64,000 bases of DNA from Parachlorella kessleri (lineage: Eukaryota > Chlorophyta > Trebouxiophyceae > Chlorellales > Chlorellaceae), in contig BBXU01000317.1 in assembly GCA_001598975.1 (NCBI GenBank), positions 1 to 64,000 on the forward strand, given 5' to 3'. The notes beneath the pieces were generated by a model. It was not told the DNA's origin. It saw only the letters and a program-made list of their open reading frames with translations, and did not search any database. Each line of letters starts with the position of its first letter. Within the stretch, counting starts at the first letter, position 1. Shown here in pieces: positions 44,099 through 57,000 of this stretch. The translations under genes and the position numbers were made by a program.

Positions 44099-47006
44099 AT
44101 GGCTGCCACTACCATGACCGCTCGTGCTCCTGTGTGCGCCCAGCTGCACTCTGCCCCTGCCCAGCGGGCTTCCCTGATCAGCACCCCCCTCAGGGCCGGC
44201 CGCAGCGCGTGTGGCTGCTTTGGCGGCGCTGTCTGCAGCCGTCACGGGGCTAGGCAGCTCGCCCTGAGGCCCCTGGCTGCAGCAAGCACCGAGGTGGCAG
44301 CACCAGCCCCCAAGGTTGAGAGCATCAGCGTCAAGGACGATGCTGAGATCCGCTACCTGACCGAGCGGGCTGGCCATGTGACCAAGCACTTCCCCAGCGC
44401 CCTGGGTGTGGATGACTTCATGCAGCGCCTAGAGGTGGCACTGTGGGGCTACGGCTTCCAGAACGACAACTCTATTGGTGAGTAGACTTCGCCAGCTTTT
44501 CCAAAGAGTTTGTGAGATGCACGTCAGGAGTGTTGTAGGACCTTGCTGATTGCTGTCAGCAGCATGGCCAGAGACCCAAAAACCTCCTACTAGTGTTCCT
44601 GCTGAGAAGTACCCCCTTCAAGCAAGCTACAGAACCCTGGACTCATTCCCTTGTGTGCTTGCTTGCTGCCTGCAGCCTGCGTGAACCTGTGCCGTGACGA
44701 GGTCACCCACACCCTGAAGCACAAGATTGACCAGGTGTTCGGCTCCTCCTTCTCCACCCACGGCCTTGGCGGCGTGCTCACCTGCGGTGTGACCGGCGTG
44801 GGCGCCGGCCTGAGCCACTCCCCAGTGTGCGAGGTGAGGCAGCTTTGAAGCTAATATTTTTATGTTAGCCTTATTTTGCTGTTCTTGTGCTGGCCTGTGT
44901 GTAAGAACTGGCGGCATTTAAATGTTTCGTTGCTCAGCATGTGCCCACCCAAACATGTCTGAGCTTGCACCTCATCCTGAGTCCCAAGCTGACTGGCCGC
45001 CTTCCTCCCTGTCCCTGCGCAGACCTCCGGCAAGGAGCGGTACGTGTTCTTCAGCTTCCCCCACATCGGCATCGACTCCAAGGGTGTGGTGGGCAACATC
45101 TCGCGCCCCGGCCGCGCTGGCATGTCCTGCGCCTGCGGCGCCGTCATCAAGACCCTGGGTGACCTCAAGTCCGAGGGACTCACCTGCAACTGCAAGCAGC
45201 CTGGCGGTGAGTTCCAGCCGTGGGAGGGAAGTGTGGCGGAGAGCCTAAGGGTTTCCAGGTGGCCCCTGCTCTTGTAAACTGGCCCCTGCTGCACTGTGAA
45301 CTGGCCCTTGCTGCATTTTAAAGTGGCCCTGTTAAGCACTATCATGTGGCTCTTATGTGCAAATACTGCCTCACCAGCCGCACATGGCTTCGCCTTGACA
45401 CACTGGCGATATATACAAGTCCCCGCTGACCTGGCAGTGACCCGCTGCTGTGCTTGCAGTGCACGAGCCCCTGGACATTGAGTTCTCCATCCTGAAGCAG
45501 CGCCTGGCACGCCGCCTGGTGGCTGAGGGCCAGACTGACGACTCCGTGGGCAAGCTGGACTTGGTGGAGCTGACCAAGGTAAGGGGGGGTATGGTTGGAA
45601 TTACCCGAAATGTGGTTGTCAGTGACAGAAGTCAAGGAAGTCTGTGGGCAAGCTGGACTTGGTGAAGCCTGCCATTGTGGGTGGCCAGTGGTGATAGTCC
45701 CTTGGCAGCCATTAGTTGCCCTTGCTTAGGTTCAGGTCATGTAAATATTCTCTTTTGTGTTATCAAGGGGTGTTTCAAGCCGTTAGTACCAAGGGCCCCA
45801 TTCTCAGCAGTGGTACTGCTTGGCTGCAGGTCACCGAGCGCGTGATCTCTGACGACCTCAACTTCCTCATCTCCAAGGCCGTGGATATCTCCAAGGCTGA
45901 CTATGCAGGTAAATGCGCAGTCTGGATGCGTCTAGCATGCAATTTGCTGCGACTACTCTCTGGCTGTGCTGCAGCACTAGCAGCTACTGCTTGGCCATTA
46001 AGTAGCTGCTTGAAAATTCCCTTTGCATGATTGTAAGCTGTGCCTGTGCTATGCTTGCTCTCGATAATCTGTCCTCACGTTTGTCGCCTGTTTGCCTGTC
46101 ACATCGAATTGCGAGTCTCAGCCCGGCCTCTTTCTTTTGCCTGCAGTGGTGACCGGCGTCCAGATCCACAACTGGGCCGAGGAGTTTGACTCGGATGAGC
46201 CCAACCTGGAGTGGGTGGCACCCGTCAACGTGTACGCCGTGGTGGACGGCAAGCGGGTCGACATTGACCTCACCCAGTTCCCGGTGAGTAGGCTGTGGGT
46301 GGGAAACCACTGTCATGCTAGACACCTGCATCATGCCACGCTTTGTGTGCATATGGTGGAGTTTGCAGTTGTGACCGCAAGCACATTTATTGCCCTTCTC
46401 TCACCATCATGCCCGCAGTCGTGGTGGTAGCAGGCACGTTTGGTGCCTTTCTCTCAACACCATGCAGCCACAGCAGCCACAGGGCTGGAGCAGCCTACCC
46501 AATGCTGCACCACCCGCTGCACTGAGCTAACAATGCGGGCATGGTGCAACTTCTGCAGGGCCTGACACCCCGCCAGATCCGGCTGCTGGCCAGCGCCCCC
46601 GACGCCCACCTGCCCACCCCCGTCCAAGCCATGGAGGCGGTGTGCAACACCGGCGGCAACTCCACCCTGCGGGAGATCGACCCCCCCTACATGTACAGCA
46701 GCAAGGAGGCACGCCTCAAGAACAAGGGGCGGCTGCAGACGTAAGTTTTGCTGATAGTAAAACGGATTTGAGCTGTTGTGACCCAGTTTGCTAATAGCAA
46801 ATTGATGTCGTGACCCACACCCGGGTGCTGTTGCAGCAGCAAGCGTCGCACCAGCATGCTTGGTAGTTCTATGCTAGGTAATGATGCCTCCTCGGCCTAC
46901 CTGCTGTGGGTGTGAGACATTGAACGGCTGTCCTACCTGGCATCGACATCCAATTTACTGGAACCTCCTCTTGTGTCATTGCAGGTTTGCTGAGCTGACC
47001 AAGTAA
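44099..47006 (+). CDS. Low-CO2-inducible protein, LCIB/LCIC family (theta-CA-like), copy B
   Basis: Second member of the family in this window. Eight exons join in phase to 419 aa: 44099..44477, 44676..44833, 45023..45206, 45460..45578, 45830..45908, 46147..46283, 46559..46740 and 46985..47006. Exon lengths match copy A exactly except that exon 3 here equals exons 3 plus 4 of copy A, and the last exon is only 22 bases (ending TFAELTK). The coding sequence is nearly identical to copy A in the core, including CRDE, FPHIGIDS, SCACGA and HNWAEEF. Differences include the N-terminus (MAATTMTARAPVCAQL), DLTQFP for DITKLP, and EARLKNKGRLQ for DARIRSKQREQ. Introns are mostly unalignable, so the duplication is not recent or the exons are homogenised. 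The two proteins could form homo- or hetero-oligomers, as LCIB and LCIC do. Confidence 0.93.
45637..45664 (+). other. Exon-4-like echo inside intron 4 of LCI copy B
   Basis: GTGGGCAAGCTGGACTTGGT is repeated from the end of the preceding exon. It matches copy B's own exon rather than copy A's. No in-frame donor comparable to that in copy A follows. Confidence 0.55.
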
Positions 47007-48048
47007 GGAGCGCCCTGAGGAGCCTGGACAGGATGGGGTTGTCTAATCATGTGCACAAGCAGCTGCTTTGAACGCAGCCCTGCTAATGTGGGGCTGTTAA
47101 GTGCTGAAGAGCCATGCCCTGTAGCAGCATGTCTCTCTCTGTTGTAGGCTTTGTTACATCCACCTTTGCTACTCCTTCCACGGCAGCAGCTTGTGTACTA
47201 TTATGTTTGTGGTTTTATTACCAGAACATCATTTCATCGGGATATTGGTTCTCTGGCCTTCTACCTGGGCACTGTCTCTAGTTTTGTTCAAGGATTTCCC
47301 ATTTTCTTCTACAGTGCCATCAACTTCCTTGATGCCCTGTAACCAAAAAGGGCACACGAGCAGTCACAACAAGTCTTAGTGTCATAGCACGGTAATGCCG
47401 ACAGGGCCAGCAAAAAGAATATGGGCGCACAAGCTGTGCACTGCACGACATCACGCCAGGGGCAACAAATCATTCCTATCTCTCTCAACCAGCTGCTATT
47501 TGATAATGTCATGTGGTAACTGAGGTTACAACCTTACCCCTCTGTTCGCAATGCCTGCCACCATCAAGCAACACATCTCAGACGGCCAAGTGTCGGTGTT
47601 CTGCCGGCCTGGCCTGTCACAGTGTAACGCTGCCACAAGCAATGTGCACCTGGACAGGGCAGCCAATGCTGCTTCTCGGCCTTAACTAAAGGACATGTCA
47701 GCCCAGTACCCCACCCCTGCTCGCATTCCCTGCCACCCTCAATAAAGGACATGGTTATAGCTCGCAAGGTGTCAGTGCATGTATTCCCCCAAACAGGTGC
47801 TATGAGCATGCTAGTATCTGCTAGTTCGTTCGTGCTGTGGCGAGGCAGAGCACGCCCCGCATGACTTGCTGAAAAAACATATGAGGAACTCTCTCCTTTG
47901 CTGTCTGAGTACTTACAGCTGAGATAAGACGGCGAACTGGTGAACAATAGTTTTCAAGTTCGATTTTCCGCTTTTGAACCAAGGGAGTATCCTTGGCAGT
48001 TCCTGAGAAAAGTGTCAGCTGATCACTTGGTTGAACCACTCTTTCGTG
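47007..48048. other. Intergenic between LCI copy B and RPA1
   Basis: Holds the LCI 3' UTR and RPA1 promoter. A 63-codon ORF at 47151-47342 has no support. Contains a family 1 repeat at 47695-47754. Confidence 0.5.
47695..47754 (+). repeat. Dispersed repeat family 1, copy upstream of RPA1
   Basis: TGTCAGCCCAGTACCCC, then CTCGCATTCCCTGCCACCCT and CAATAAAGGACA. Confidence 0.6.
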
Positions 48049-51000
48049 ATGGGAGAGCTTACAAAGGGAGCCATCGCCAACATCATAAACGGGGCCACAG
48101 GGGTGCCTTGCATCCTTCAGGTGCTTGGTGAGTCGTGCCGGAGCTCCAAAGCCCACAAGCGAAAGCACGTGAACCGCGAACGGACACCCTTTGGGACTGT
48201 GTTTGCCTTTCCCAGGGCTTCAATCCATGCAGGGTGCCCTCTGTAGCTCGCAGTGAGAGCAGCTGGGGAGCGAGTTGAGAGTCAAGCTGCTCCCTGCAGG
48301 TCTCAAGCGTGTGGTAAATGCTCAACAGCAGGGCTCGGAGCGCTTTCGCGTGCTTCTGAGTGATGGCGAATTTTCCCACTCTGGCATGCTGGCCACCCAG
48401 CTGGGAGACATGGTGCACAGCAACGCTGTTCGTGAGAACAGCATTGTCCAGCTGGGCGCGGTCGACTATATTTGCAACCAAGTCCAGGACAAAAAGTGAG
48501 TGGGCTGCGGAAGTTGTGCACCCCGGCCACAACTATGTGACACTTGGGCATGTATTGTCATGGTGCAACTGTGCGTGGGAGCCAAAGTCAAGCGAGCTGA
48601 CATGCTACCTCCCAATTTTCCATCGAGGCAACACCAGTGTGGTACACGGCCTGCTGCTAGCTCTCGGTCATGTAACAACCCTTTCATTGCAGGATCATCA
48701 TCGTGCTTAACATGGAGGTGCTACAGCTCGATGCTGAGAAGCGTGGGAACCCTGTGTCCTACCCACCCAAGGGTGGGGCCACGTCAGGACCTGCGCCTAA
48801 CGGGGCGGCCCCTGGCGGTGTAGCAAATGGTGGTGGAGGTCCAGGGCAGGGTGGGGCACCAACCCACCAGTATGGAGCGCCGCCAGCGGGGCAGCCTTAT
48901 GGCGGGGGTGGGGGAGGTAAGACTGTGGCAACGGGCAGGGGCTGCCGCCTCACCATGTGTTTGGAGACCTGGGTGTGAGGGCGCATGACGCGATGTGGGA
49001 TGGGTTGCCTTTCTATTGCCTTTTGCATGCAAGCCTAGGTGGCAGCACCTACTGACCTGTTTCCCTTGCGGGGGCAGTAGGTAGCCATGTGATGCCATTG
49101 GTAGGCATGGCATCTGGACTGCTTGGCAGGCCTGTATGTGTGTGAGGCTCCCCGAGCTTTAAGGTATCTCCACGATACTCGCATACTGCTTTGTTGGGGC
49201 CTGTAGGGTATGGCGCCCTGCCGGCCGGGGGCTACGGCAACCAGTATGGGGCCCCACCAGGCGGTGCTGGCCCTGGCGGTTTTGGCGGTGAGCCTGCCGG
49301 CCAGCCAGCCAGCGAGCCTGCCAGCCAGCGAGCCAGCCAGCTACATTCTCAGCCGGGGCGGTTCTCTTGGTGTTCAAGCTGCTGCTTGCCGTCGTGCAAG
49401 TACTGCTTCAGCTTGCGGAGTCAGGCATTCCTTGGCCATGAGCAGTTTGGGCATCACAGTGGCGTAGCAGTGGGTGCAAGCTCGAACCGGGTTTCCCAAA
49501 TGCCCAGCATTGTAGGGTTTCACGGTTTTGACCGGTGGCTTCTCCCTTTTGCAGGAGCTCCAGGCCCGAACCAGGGAGGGCCGCCGCCGCAGCAATATGG
49601 GCAGCCGCCTAACCAGCCATACGGAGGGGCGGCACCGCAGCAGTACGGCGGTGGTGGCGGGGGCGCCCCTGGGGGTGGCCAGTATGGAGGAGGAAGCAGG
49701 CCGCAGCAGATGGGCGGCATGCCTGGAAACCCATACGGTGGGGGCGGCGGCGGCGGAACGGGCGGCGCAGGCGGCGCCCCTGGTAACCCATACGGGGCGC
49801 CGCCAGTGATGCCGTATGGTGCTCCGGGTGAGTGGCGGTTGTTTATCAGCGTTGCAAAAACCAAGACCTTGCAAGGTCGTGGTCCTTGCTTCTCCTAGTG
49901 GTGCTCCACTGGCTCGCGGCTGTCGAGTCTTGGCAGGCTTATTGCTATGGGTGTTGAACAAAAGACGAACGGTCAATTCTATGGTGCAGCGGGTGGGTCT
50001 GCCTGTGACAACCGTTGAAATCTATTGCGTAGTATGCCTGCAGGAGGCGGCTACCGTGGAGGCGGGGGCAGTGGCGGCCCAATTGCACGCAACGATGGGG
50101 CCTTGAATATCATGCCCATAAACTCGCTCAACTCCTATCAGAACCGCTGGACCATCAAGGCCAGGGTCACCAACAAGTCTGACATACGCAGGTAGGGCTC
50201 TTGAGGTGGTTGTCAACCAACCCAAATAGTGGCTAAAAGTAGTGAGTACACAAATATCCCACTATATAGCCAGCGCTGCCACACAGCCAACAGGGTTAGG
50301 GTGGGACTTGCGACCAGGGAGAGTATGTCAGGGTATGTAGGGGACTCAGTCAGACACTCTCTGGGGAGCACAACTTGAGTATCCCGGACTGTTGAAGACG
50401 GAGGAGATGCCCAGTGCTGCTCATATCCGCGGTTGTGTGCTCCAGGGATGTAGCCATGGCCTACTAGCTAGCGGCCATTGCACTCCTTGGGGCTCCTGAG
50501 TTGCTCGCATCGCGGATGGAAGCCTTTTGAGCTGCTGCAGGTTCAGCAATGCACGAGGGGAGGGCAAGTTCTTCACATTTGACGTACTGGACGCCCAGGG
50601 CGGCGAGATCAGGGTGTATGGCTGGAATGATGCGGTGAGCCTGAACCTTGTGCGATGGGGCCCGTTGATGGGATGAAATCATTGATAGTGGGGCAGCTAT
50701 ATGGGGGTTCGCGTTGAAGACATAACAAACAGTTTTGTCACGCACTGTATGCTGTTTGTATTATTTGTGAAATGGCTCGTTGTGCATGGCATGGCTCCTA
50801 GAAGGCCTGGTCTCTGGGAATCACGCAAGACACACCGGCTATATAGGACGTGAGGCACCGGCCTGGGCAGTTGGGTAGCTGGACAAACGTGCTTTGATGC
50901 TGTCGTGGGGAGGAAAAGGATGGAACCCAGCATCTTCTCTTAACCGTGGTTCTCGCCGTCTTCCCTATCTTGGAGGTATAACTCCCCTTGCGGCCGGCCT

Positions 51001-54000
51001 GTGTGCTGGACGGTCAGTGGGCCCCCTGACCTGAGCCCTCCCCCACCCCCTGCAGTGTGACAAGTACTATGAGAGCGTTGGGCTGGGCCAGGTTTACGCC
51101 ATCTCAAAAGCCTCCCTGCGCAACAAGCGGGGGGTGAGTAGTGCCTTGCAAAGAGTCCCCGGCCCGAGCACTGGCCGATCCTGCTGTGTTGCCCTGAACG
51201 ACACGGGTGTGGCGTGTTTTCCAGGGCTCTGTGTGGGTCAGCAGAAGTTGGTACATGTGTCAGGGCATTCCTTCCTAAGAATGCGCCGTCCTCTGGGAAG
51301 CTCTGTACCCCATCAAGAAAAGACTTCTTGTGTGCCCCTCCGGCATGCCAGCCACATGGCTGAAGCTTGACACAGTTCCGACCGGGTCCTGTTGCTGTGC
51401 TGCAAAGGTCGCACAGTTTTTGGGATGGCCGTGCGGTCCTTTAATAAGAGCTTGGCACACTGCAAGTTACAGACCTTCAACCAAGTTGGGCAGCACCAGT
51501 ACGAGATCCACTTGGAGCGGGAATCGCTGCTGGAGCTCGCTCCAGATGACGCAGGCATTGCCAAGATCAACTTCAATGTGAGCGCTCTGCTTGGTTGTTG
51601 TAGCTGGTAGTGCTGGAGGAAGACATGGTCGGTGGGGGTTGGCAAGGCTGGTGAGGTAATGGCTGTTGAGGGCTGGACGTGCTGAGGGTAATGGTGGTTG
51701 TTAAGGGCTGGTGGTGCTGATGGGAAAGGGAGCAGGCTACCCTGATGACTGTCGGTTTTGCTGCCAGCTCCCCGTGGCATGCTAGAGGAGTTGCCAGCAT
51801 GCGGGTTGGCAGCATGCAGTGTCCCCTACCTCGGGTTGGGGGCATGGTGCATGCAACCAGCGCCTCTGGGTGGTGTGACACGGCCGCATGGAGCTGAGCG
51901 TGAGGGTCTTCTGTCGTGCTCCGGGTGTGGTGGTGGATGACTGCAGAGCGGTGTATCACCTAGTGCGGCTTGCTGCTGCTGGCTTGCTATTTGTGAAGTA
52001 ATGGTTACCGCCTCTGTGGCAGCTATAGCCACACAGCTGAGACGGATGGGGCACTCGGTGAACCTGGTCACATTATGCTCACTTTCCCCATGTGCAGTTC
52101 CGGCCTATAGCAGAGATGGAGGACACCCCTGCCAACACAACTGTGGACATTGTGGGTAAGTTAGGCTGTCTGCGCAATCCAAACGGGTGGGGCGTCGAGG
52201 AGGCAGCCAGTGCTTGACTTGTAAGACCAAGCACACTCCAAGAGTGTCTGTAATGACCATGTGGGACTTAAATGCTTCACTCAATGCCGCATGGTGGTCT
52301 TTGCTCTCCCAGGGTCGCTATTGTCACTGTCCCATCCAGTCCTCTCATGCGTTGTTCCAAGCCATGTTGAGTGCATTAGCAAATAGTGCCACCACCCCGT
52401 AGCCACCACGGCATGAACATGGAGCCTCAGATATTATTTTTGTTTCTTGGGTCATTTGGCCTCCTTCTCGGCTCTCCCCACTGCAGGCGTGGTGGAGAGC
52501 GTGAGTGACTGGGCTACTATCACCAAGCGCGATGGCACAGAGACACAGAAGCGCAGCACCATCGTTAAGGACTCCTCTGGGCGGTCCATTGAGCTGACGC
52601 TTTGGGGCGGGTTTGCTAGCAACCCTGGAGAGCAGCTCCAGCAGGTGTGGGCTTGCCTGCTGGCGAGGGTTGGTATGGAATGGGAGCAGGGCCTGGAGTG
52701 TGTACATGCTCTGCTGTTCAATGTAGAACTTCAAACAACTCGCAGCTTCCTGCTTTGTTAGCTCCACAAGTCCAAGGTTACAAGTGGTTACTAACGCCTG
52801 CCAAGGCAGGTCTGTATGGCTGCGTGATCTGTGGCGCACCCACTCGCCCGGCCCTGCAGCTGCTTCTGCTACAAGCGCTGTAGCACCCTGTGGGGGGTGG
52901 TGAGGCGGGCCTGAGCTTTCACTGTCGCAGCAGAGAGGCACCCACAACCTTGGGATATATACCCGTTTGTTATCACTGCCCCCTATGGACTGACCTGCAG
53001 ATGCTGCAAGCGGGGCAGCACCCCGTGGTCGTGGTGAAAGGGGCCCGGGTGGGCGACTACAACGGCAAGACGCTGTCCACGCTGGGGTCCTCCACACTGC
53101 TGGTGGACCCTCCTGATATCCCGGAAGCTGGGCGGGAGCGCAACTGGTAGGTTGTTTTGGCTTGGAGGTGCGGGTGGAGTGCTGGAAGCCGTTGAATTAA
53201 TTCTAAGGCAATGCGTGTGAGGGACACTGATGCAGGCCCCGATCTTTCCTTCTGCGCATCAACAGGAGCAGCGCCTTGGCAGGTGGGGCCAAGTCCTGGG
53301 GGAGTCGGCAGCAGGCAGATGAGACCCTCGTCCCTCCTTTCGCCGAGCGGGCTGTTCTCAAGTCCTCCGTGACTGGGGCAGCCCGCTGTGCGACATAGCG
53401 CTTGTGCGGGAGAGGAAATACCTCCTGATGCGCAGCTTATAATCCCTGTGCAGGTGGGACAAGGGCGGCAGCAGCTTGCAGGCGCAGGCGCTGAGCAGCA
53501 TGCGAGGCGCGGGTGGCGGCAGGGCCGACCGGCGCATCGTCCTCAGCCAAATCAAGGACGAGGGGCTGGGCATGGCGGGAGCAACCGCCTGGGTGCAGGT
53601 GAGATGCTGCTGTCATGTATACCACCCATTCCGTATTTACATCTTTTCTCGCTTTGTGGAATCGGGTCAAGATGGAGAGGCGCGGGCGGGCGGCGTCGCC
53701 CTGGGTGCAGGTTAGAGCTGTGGTAGAGGCGGGCGAGGCTTGCAATGTAGGAAGGAGGACAGGGAACTGCTGTCATGTGGGTGATTGTGAGATGCTGGTT
53801 GCAAGGACGGGATTCTTGCCTCAATCCTGGAATCTGTAAGGCACTCTACCAAAGATGATGGGCTGGGGTGTTGCGGGTGCCACTGTTTGTGCGCCGGTGG
53901 GGTTCATGTGATGCCACCATGGTATCAAGAAAACCGCACCAGAGTGAAAAGGGGCTGGCTTTGCAAACCACCACCTTGGCATGTGATTCTGAGCAGCACC

Positions 54001-57000
54001 CTTTCTGTTGATGCCTTTGTTGGTTTGTTTGGCATGAGCGTGGAGAATGCTTGTGGAAGGGCATGAAGGCTGGCCCGCCAGGGTGGAGAGGTCCTTGCAG
54101 GGCAAGGTGACGTGGGTTGTCTGGGTGGGGTATCTTTTGTTTGTGGGCACCTCCATGTGCAGGTAAAGGACGATCTGGCGCAGGGGAGGTGCCCCAATGG
54201 TTGAGGTCAGGCTGCTACTCACTAGATAGCAAGAATGGCAGCACAGCGCCATTTGCCGCATTGCTGCATATTCACTTATCACAATGAGGATATTGTTAGT
54301 GCAGATGACTCCCTTTTGGCCGAAGTCACCCAGTAGCCTACACCTCACTATTGCAACCCCCTGCAGGTTGCGGCCACGTGCACCTATGTGAAGGACAAGC
54401 AGATGTACTATGCGGCCTGCCCGCTGCAGTACAACGGCAAACAGTGCAACAAGAAGATGCAGGACCAGGGGGGCGGCTCCTGGTGAGTGCTGCGATATCA
54501 TTGAGACGTAACACAATGAGTTATCGACTCCTTTCCAACTCTTGCTGCTGTCTGCGATGGATTGGTGCAGCCTCAAATTATCAGGCATGCATGGACCAGG
54601 ACATGTTGTCATGTGTGTGACCTGACATGGTGTACAAGCGTGGTTCCCAAGCACACGGCCTGCCGAGGGGGAGCATGGTTGCTAGCATTACTAACCTGGC
54701 ACTTGAGACGAGGAGAGGGCAAGGGCCGTGGTGGCCTCCTGTCCTGTCTGGCAGGTTTTGCGAGCGGTGCGGCCACACCGCTGAGCCGGAGTGGCGCTAC
54801 ATACTGTCAGTCATACTGGAGGACCATACACACAACACATGGGCCACCGCCTTTGCGGAAGCAGGTGAGCCACGGGGTTGGGCAGCCAGTGCTGCGAGCA
54901 GTGCTGTGGAGCTGCCTGTGCAGCCGTGAAAGTGGACTTGAACATTCAACTAACCCGAGGTTAGGACGTGGAACCCGTGCTGGCCGAGTCAGAGGGGGGA
55001 CTTGGGGCTTTCTGCGCCTGCAATGGTTGATGGGTAGCGGTGGGGGTTGCTGCAATGCATTACGGCCAGTCTCGTGATTGCATTGCTCTTCCGGGAAAGC
55101 CTGCACCCCATCACTGACTGGCTGGTCGCTACATGCTGTGTGTGCTGTGCAGCGCCTGACCTGCTGGGAGTGACAGCGGGGCAGCTGAAGGAGTTTGAGG
55201 ACAATGGCGAGCACAACCGCATCACGCACGCCATGCAGGTGGGAGGAGGGCGTCCTGGGGGTGGGAGGGTACAACCCCATCGCTCGTGGGAAGGCTGATG
55301 GGGCTCTGGGGCTGGCTGTTACTGCAACACGTGTTTACTCTGCACCCGTGTGTTCCGTGGAAACTGCGGGCTGCCATGCTTGGGTAAAGGCTAGTGTCGA
55401 GTGCTGCTGGACAGACTGTGCGTGCCGGGCGCCAAGGGACTGGGCATGCTCGGTGTATGAGTTTGTCTCCGCACGGCTGGAGATTGTTCCTGCATGGCAC
55501 AGGTGCAGTTGACTGAGCTCTATCAATGTATCCGTGCAGGCTGCCAACTTGGCTGCTGCCTCAGAACCTTGAGGCGGACGAGAGAACACACTTGGACTCT
55601 TTCTGACTTATTCTGAATACCAAGCATTCTTCACATATCAACTATTTGTTGTTTCTGTGCAGACCGCCATGTTCCGGCCGCTGGTGCTCAAGCTGAAAGT
55701 GCATGAGGACAACTGGAATGATGAGCAGCGCGTGCGGGTCTCCATCATTCGAGTGGAGCCCACAGACCTTGTGCGCGAGTGCTCGGTGAGTTGCTGGGCG
55801 GTACCTGTTGATTTTGATGTCTGTATTTGGTGAGGGTGGCAGGCACTGCGATCCGAGAGGAAGTACGGGTATACTGGGCTGACAGGGTTCTGTGCACTAG
55901 TGATTTGAATAAGAAGGCACTGGCAAAATTCATCCATGGTGTCAGTGGAGGTCACAGATTTTGTGTAGGCCTGGTCAACTGGCGCTGTGGGGGCCTGGCT
56001 TCCAGTAGGGTACGCTGGGTGCGTGTCACAGCCATGGCGCAGGAAAGCAGTACTCAGGGGACTTACCTGGTGGCAAGGGTACAGCATTGCACGGTGTAGT
56101 CAAGCACAGTGGTACGATACACATGTCATTATGCAGTCGCAGAACCGGCCTCAGCACTTGTCATGCAGTGCACAGGCGTTGGGGGTGGGGCCTCATGCGC
56201 CTGGGGCTGTCCTGTTCAAGTGCTCAGCAGTGTTTCTGTGGTGTGGCCCCCGCGTGCAGAACACCCTTGACAACATCAAGAAGCTGATGCGGGGGGAGCC
56301 GATCATGCAGCCAGCACCCCAGCCAGCAGGCGGCCAGCAGCAACCGCAGTTTGGTGGGGGCGGCGGCGGCGGCTTTGGGGGTGGGCCTGCCCAGGGCGCC
56401 CGCAGCCCTTACGGCGGCGGCGGCGGGGGCTACGGAGGCGGTGAGTGTTCAGTGGACATTATGAGTGTCTCATACAGTGTAGGTGTGCGGCGAGACACCC
56501 ATTGGGATTTAGGGTTTCATTGTCGTGGAGGGGAAGCCAGGTTACCAGCTCATCTCACAAGGCTTGTAGCAGCGAGAGCTGCACTCTGGGATTCTGCGCT
56601 GCGATGCGCGATGCCCGCTATTGTCGGATGCTGCAGGCGGCTACCAAGGCGGCGGCTACGGTAACCAAGGGGGCGGCGGTTATGGCGGGGCCGGCGGTGG
56701 GCAGCAGGGGGGCTATGGCGGTGGCGGGGGCCAGCCAGGGGGATATGGAGGGGGCGGCGGCGGTGGGTACCAGCAGCCGCAGCAGGGAGGCGGGGGCTTC
56801 ATAGGTGGGGGGGCGCCTGCCCAAGGCGCCTATGGTGGCGGCGGCGCTGGAGGCGGCTACAGCAATCCAGGTGAGGGGACGGCAGGACTGCAGCTGGCCG
56901 CCGTGCATGCTTTGTGTGTGGGGTGTTGCTGTGTGTGGGGCCTACTGGGGCCATGTGCGACCATGTGAAGTAGCTGGCAGAGGCCATTGGTGTGCGGCTT

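Noticed and set aside
47151..47342. Hydrophobic 63-codon ORF after LCI copy B
   Set aside because: Likely 3' UTR; no homology signal and no obvious promoter or partner exon.
49520..49864. Pro/Tyr-rich minus-strand ORF
   Set aside because: Reverse shadow of the RPA1 Gly/Gln-rich linker exon.
53821..54654. 277-codon minus-strand ORF inside RPA1 introns
   Set aside because: Overlaps RPA1 exon 14 antisense, has no family feature and a mixed composition.
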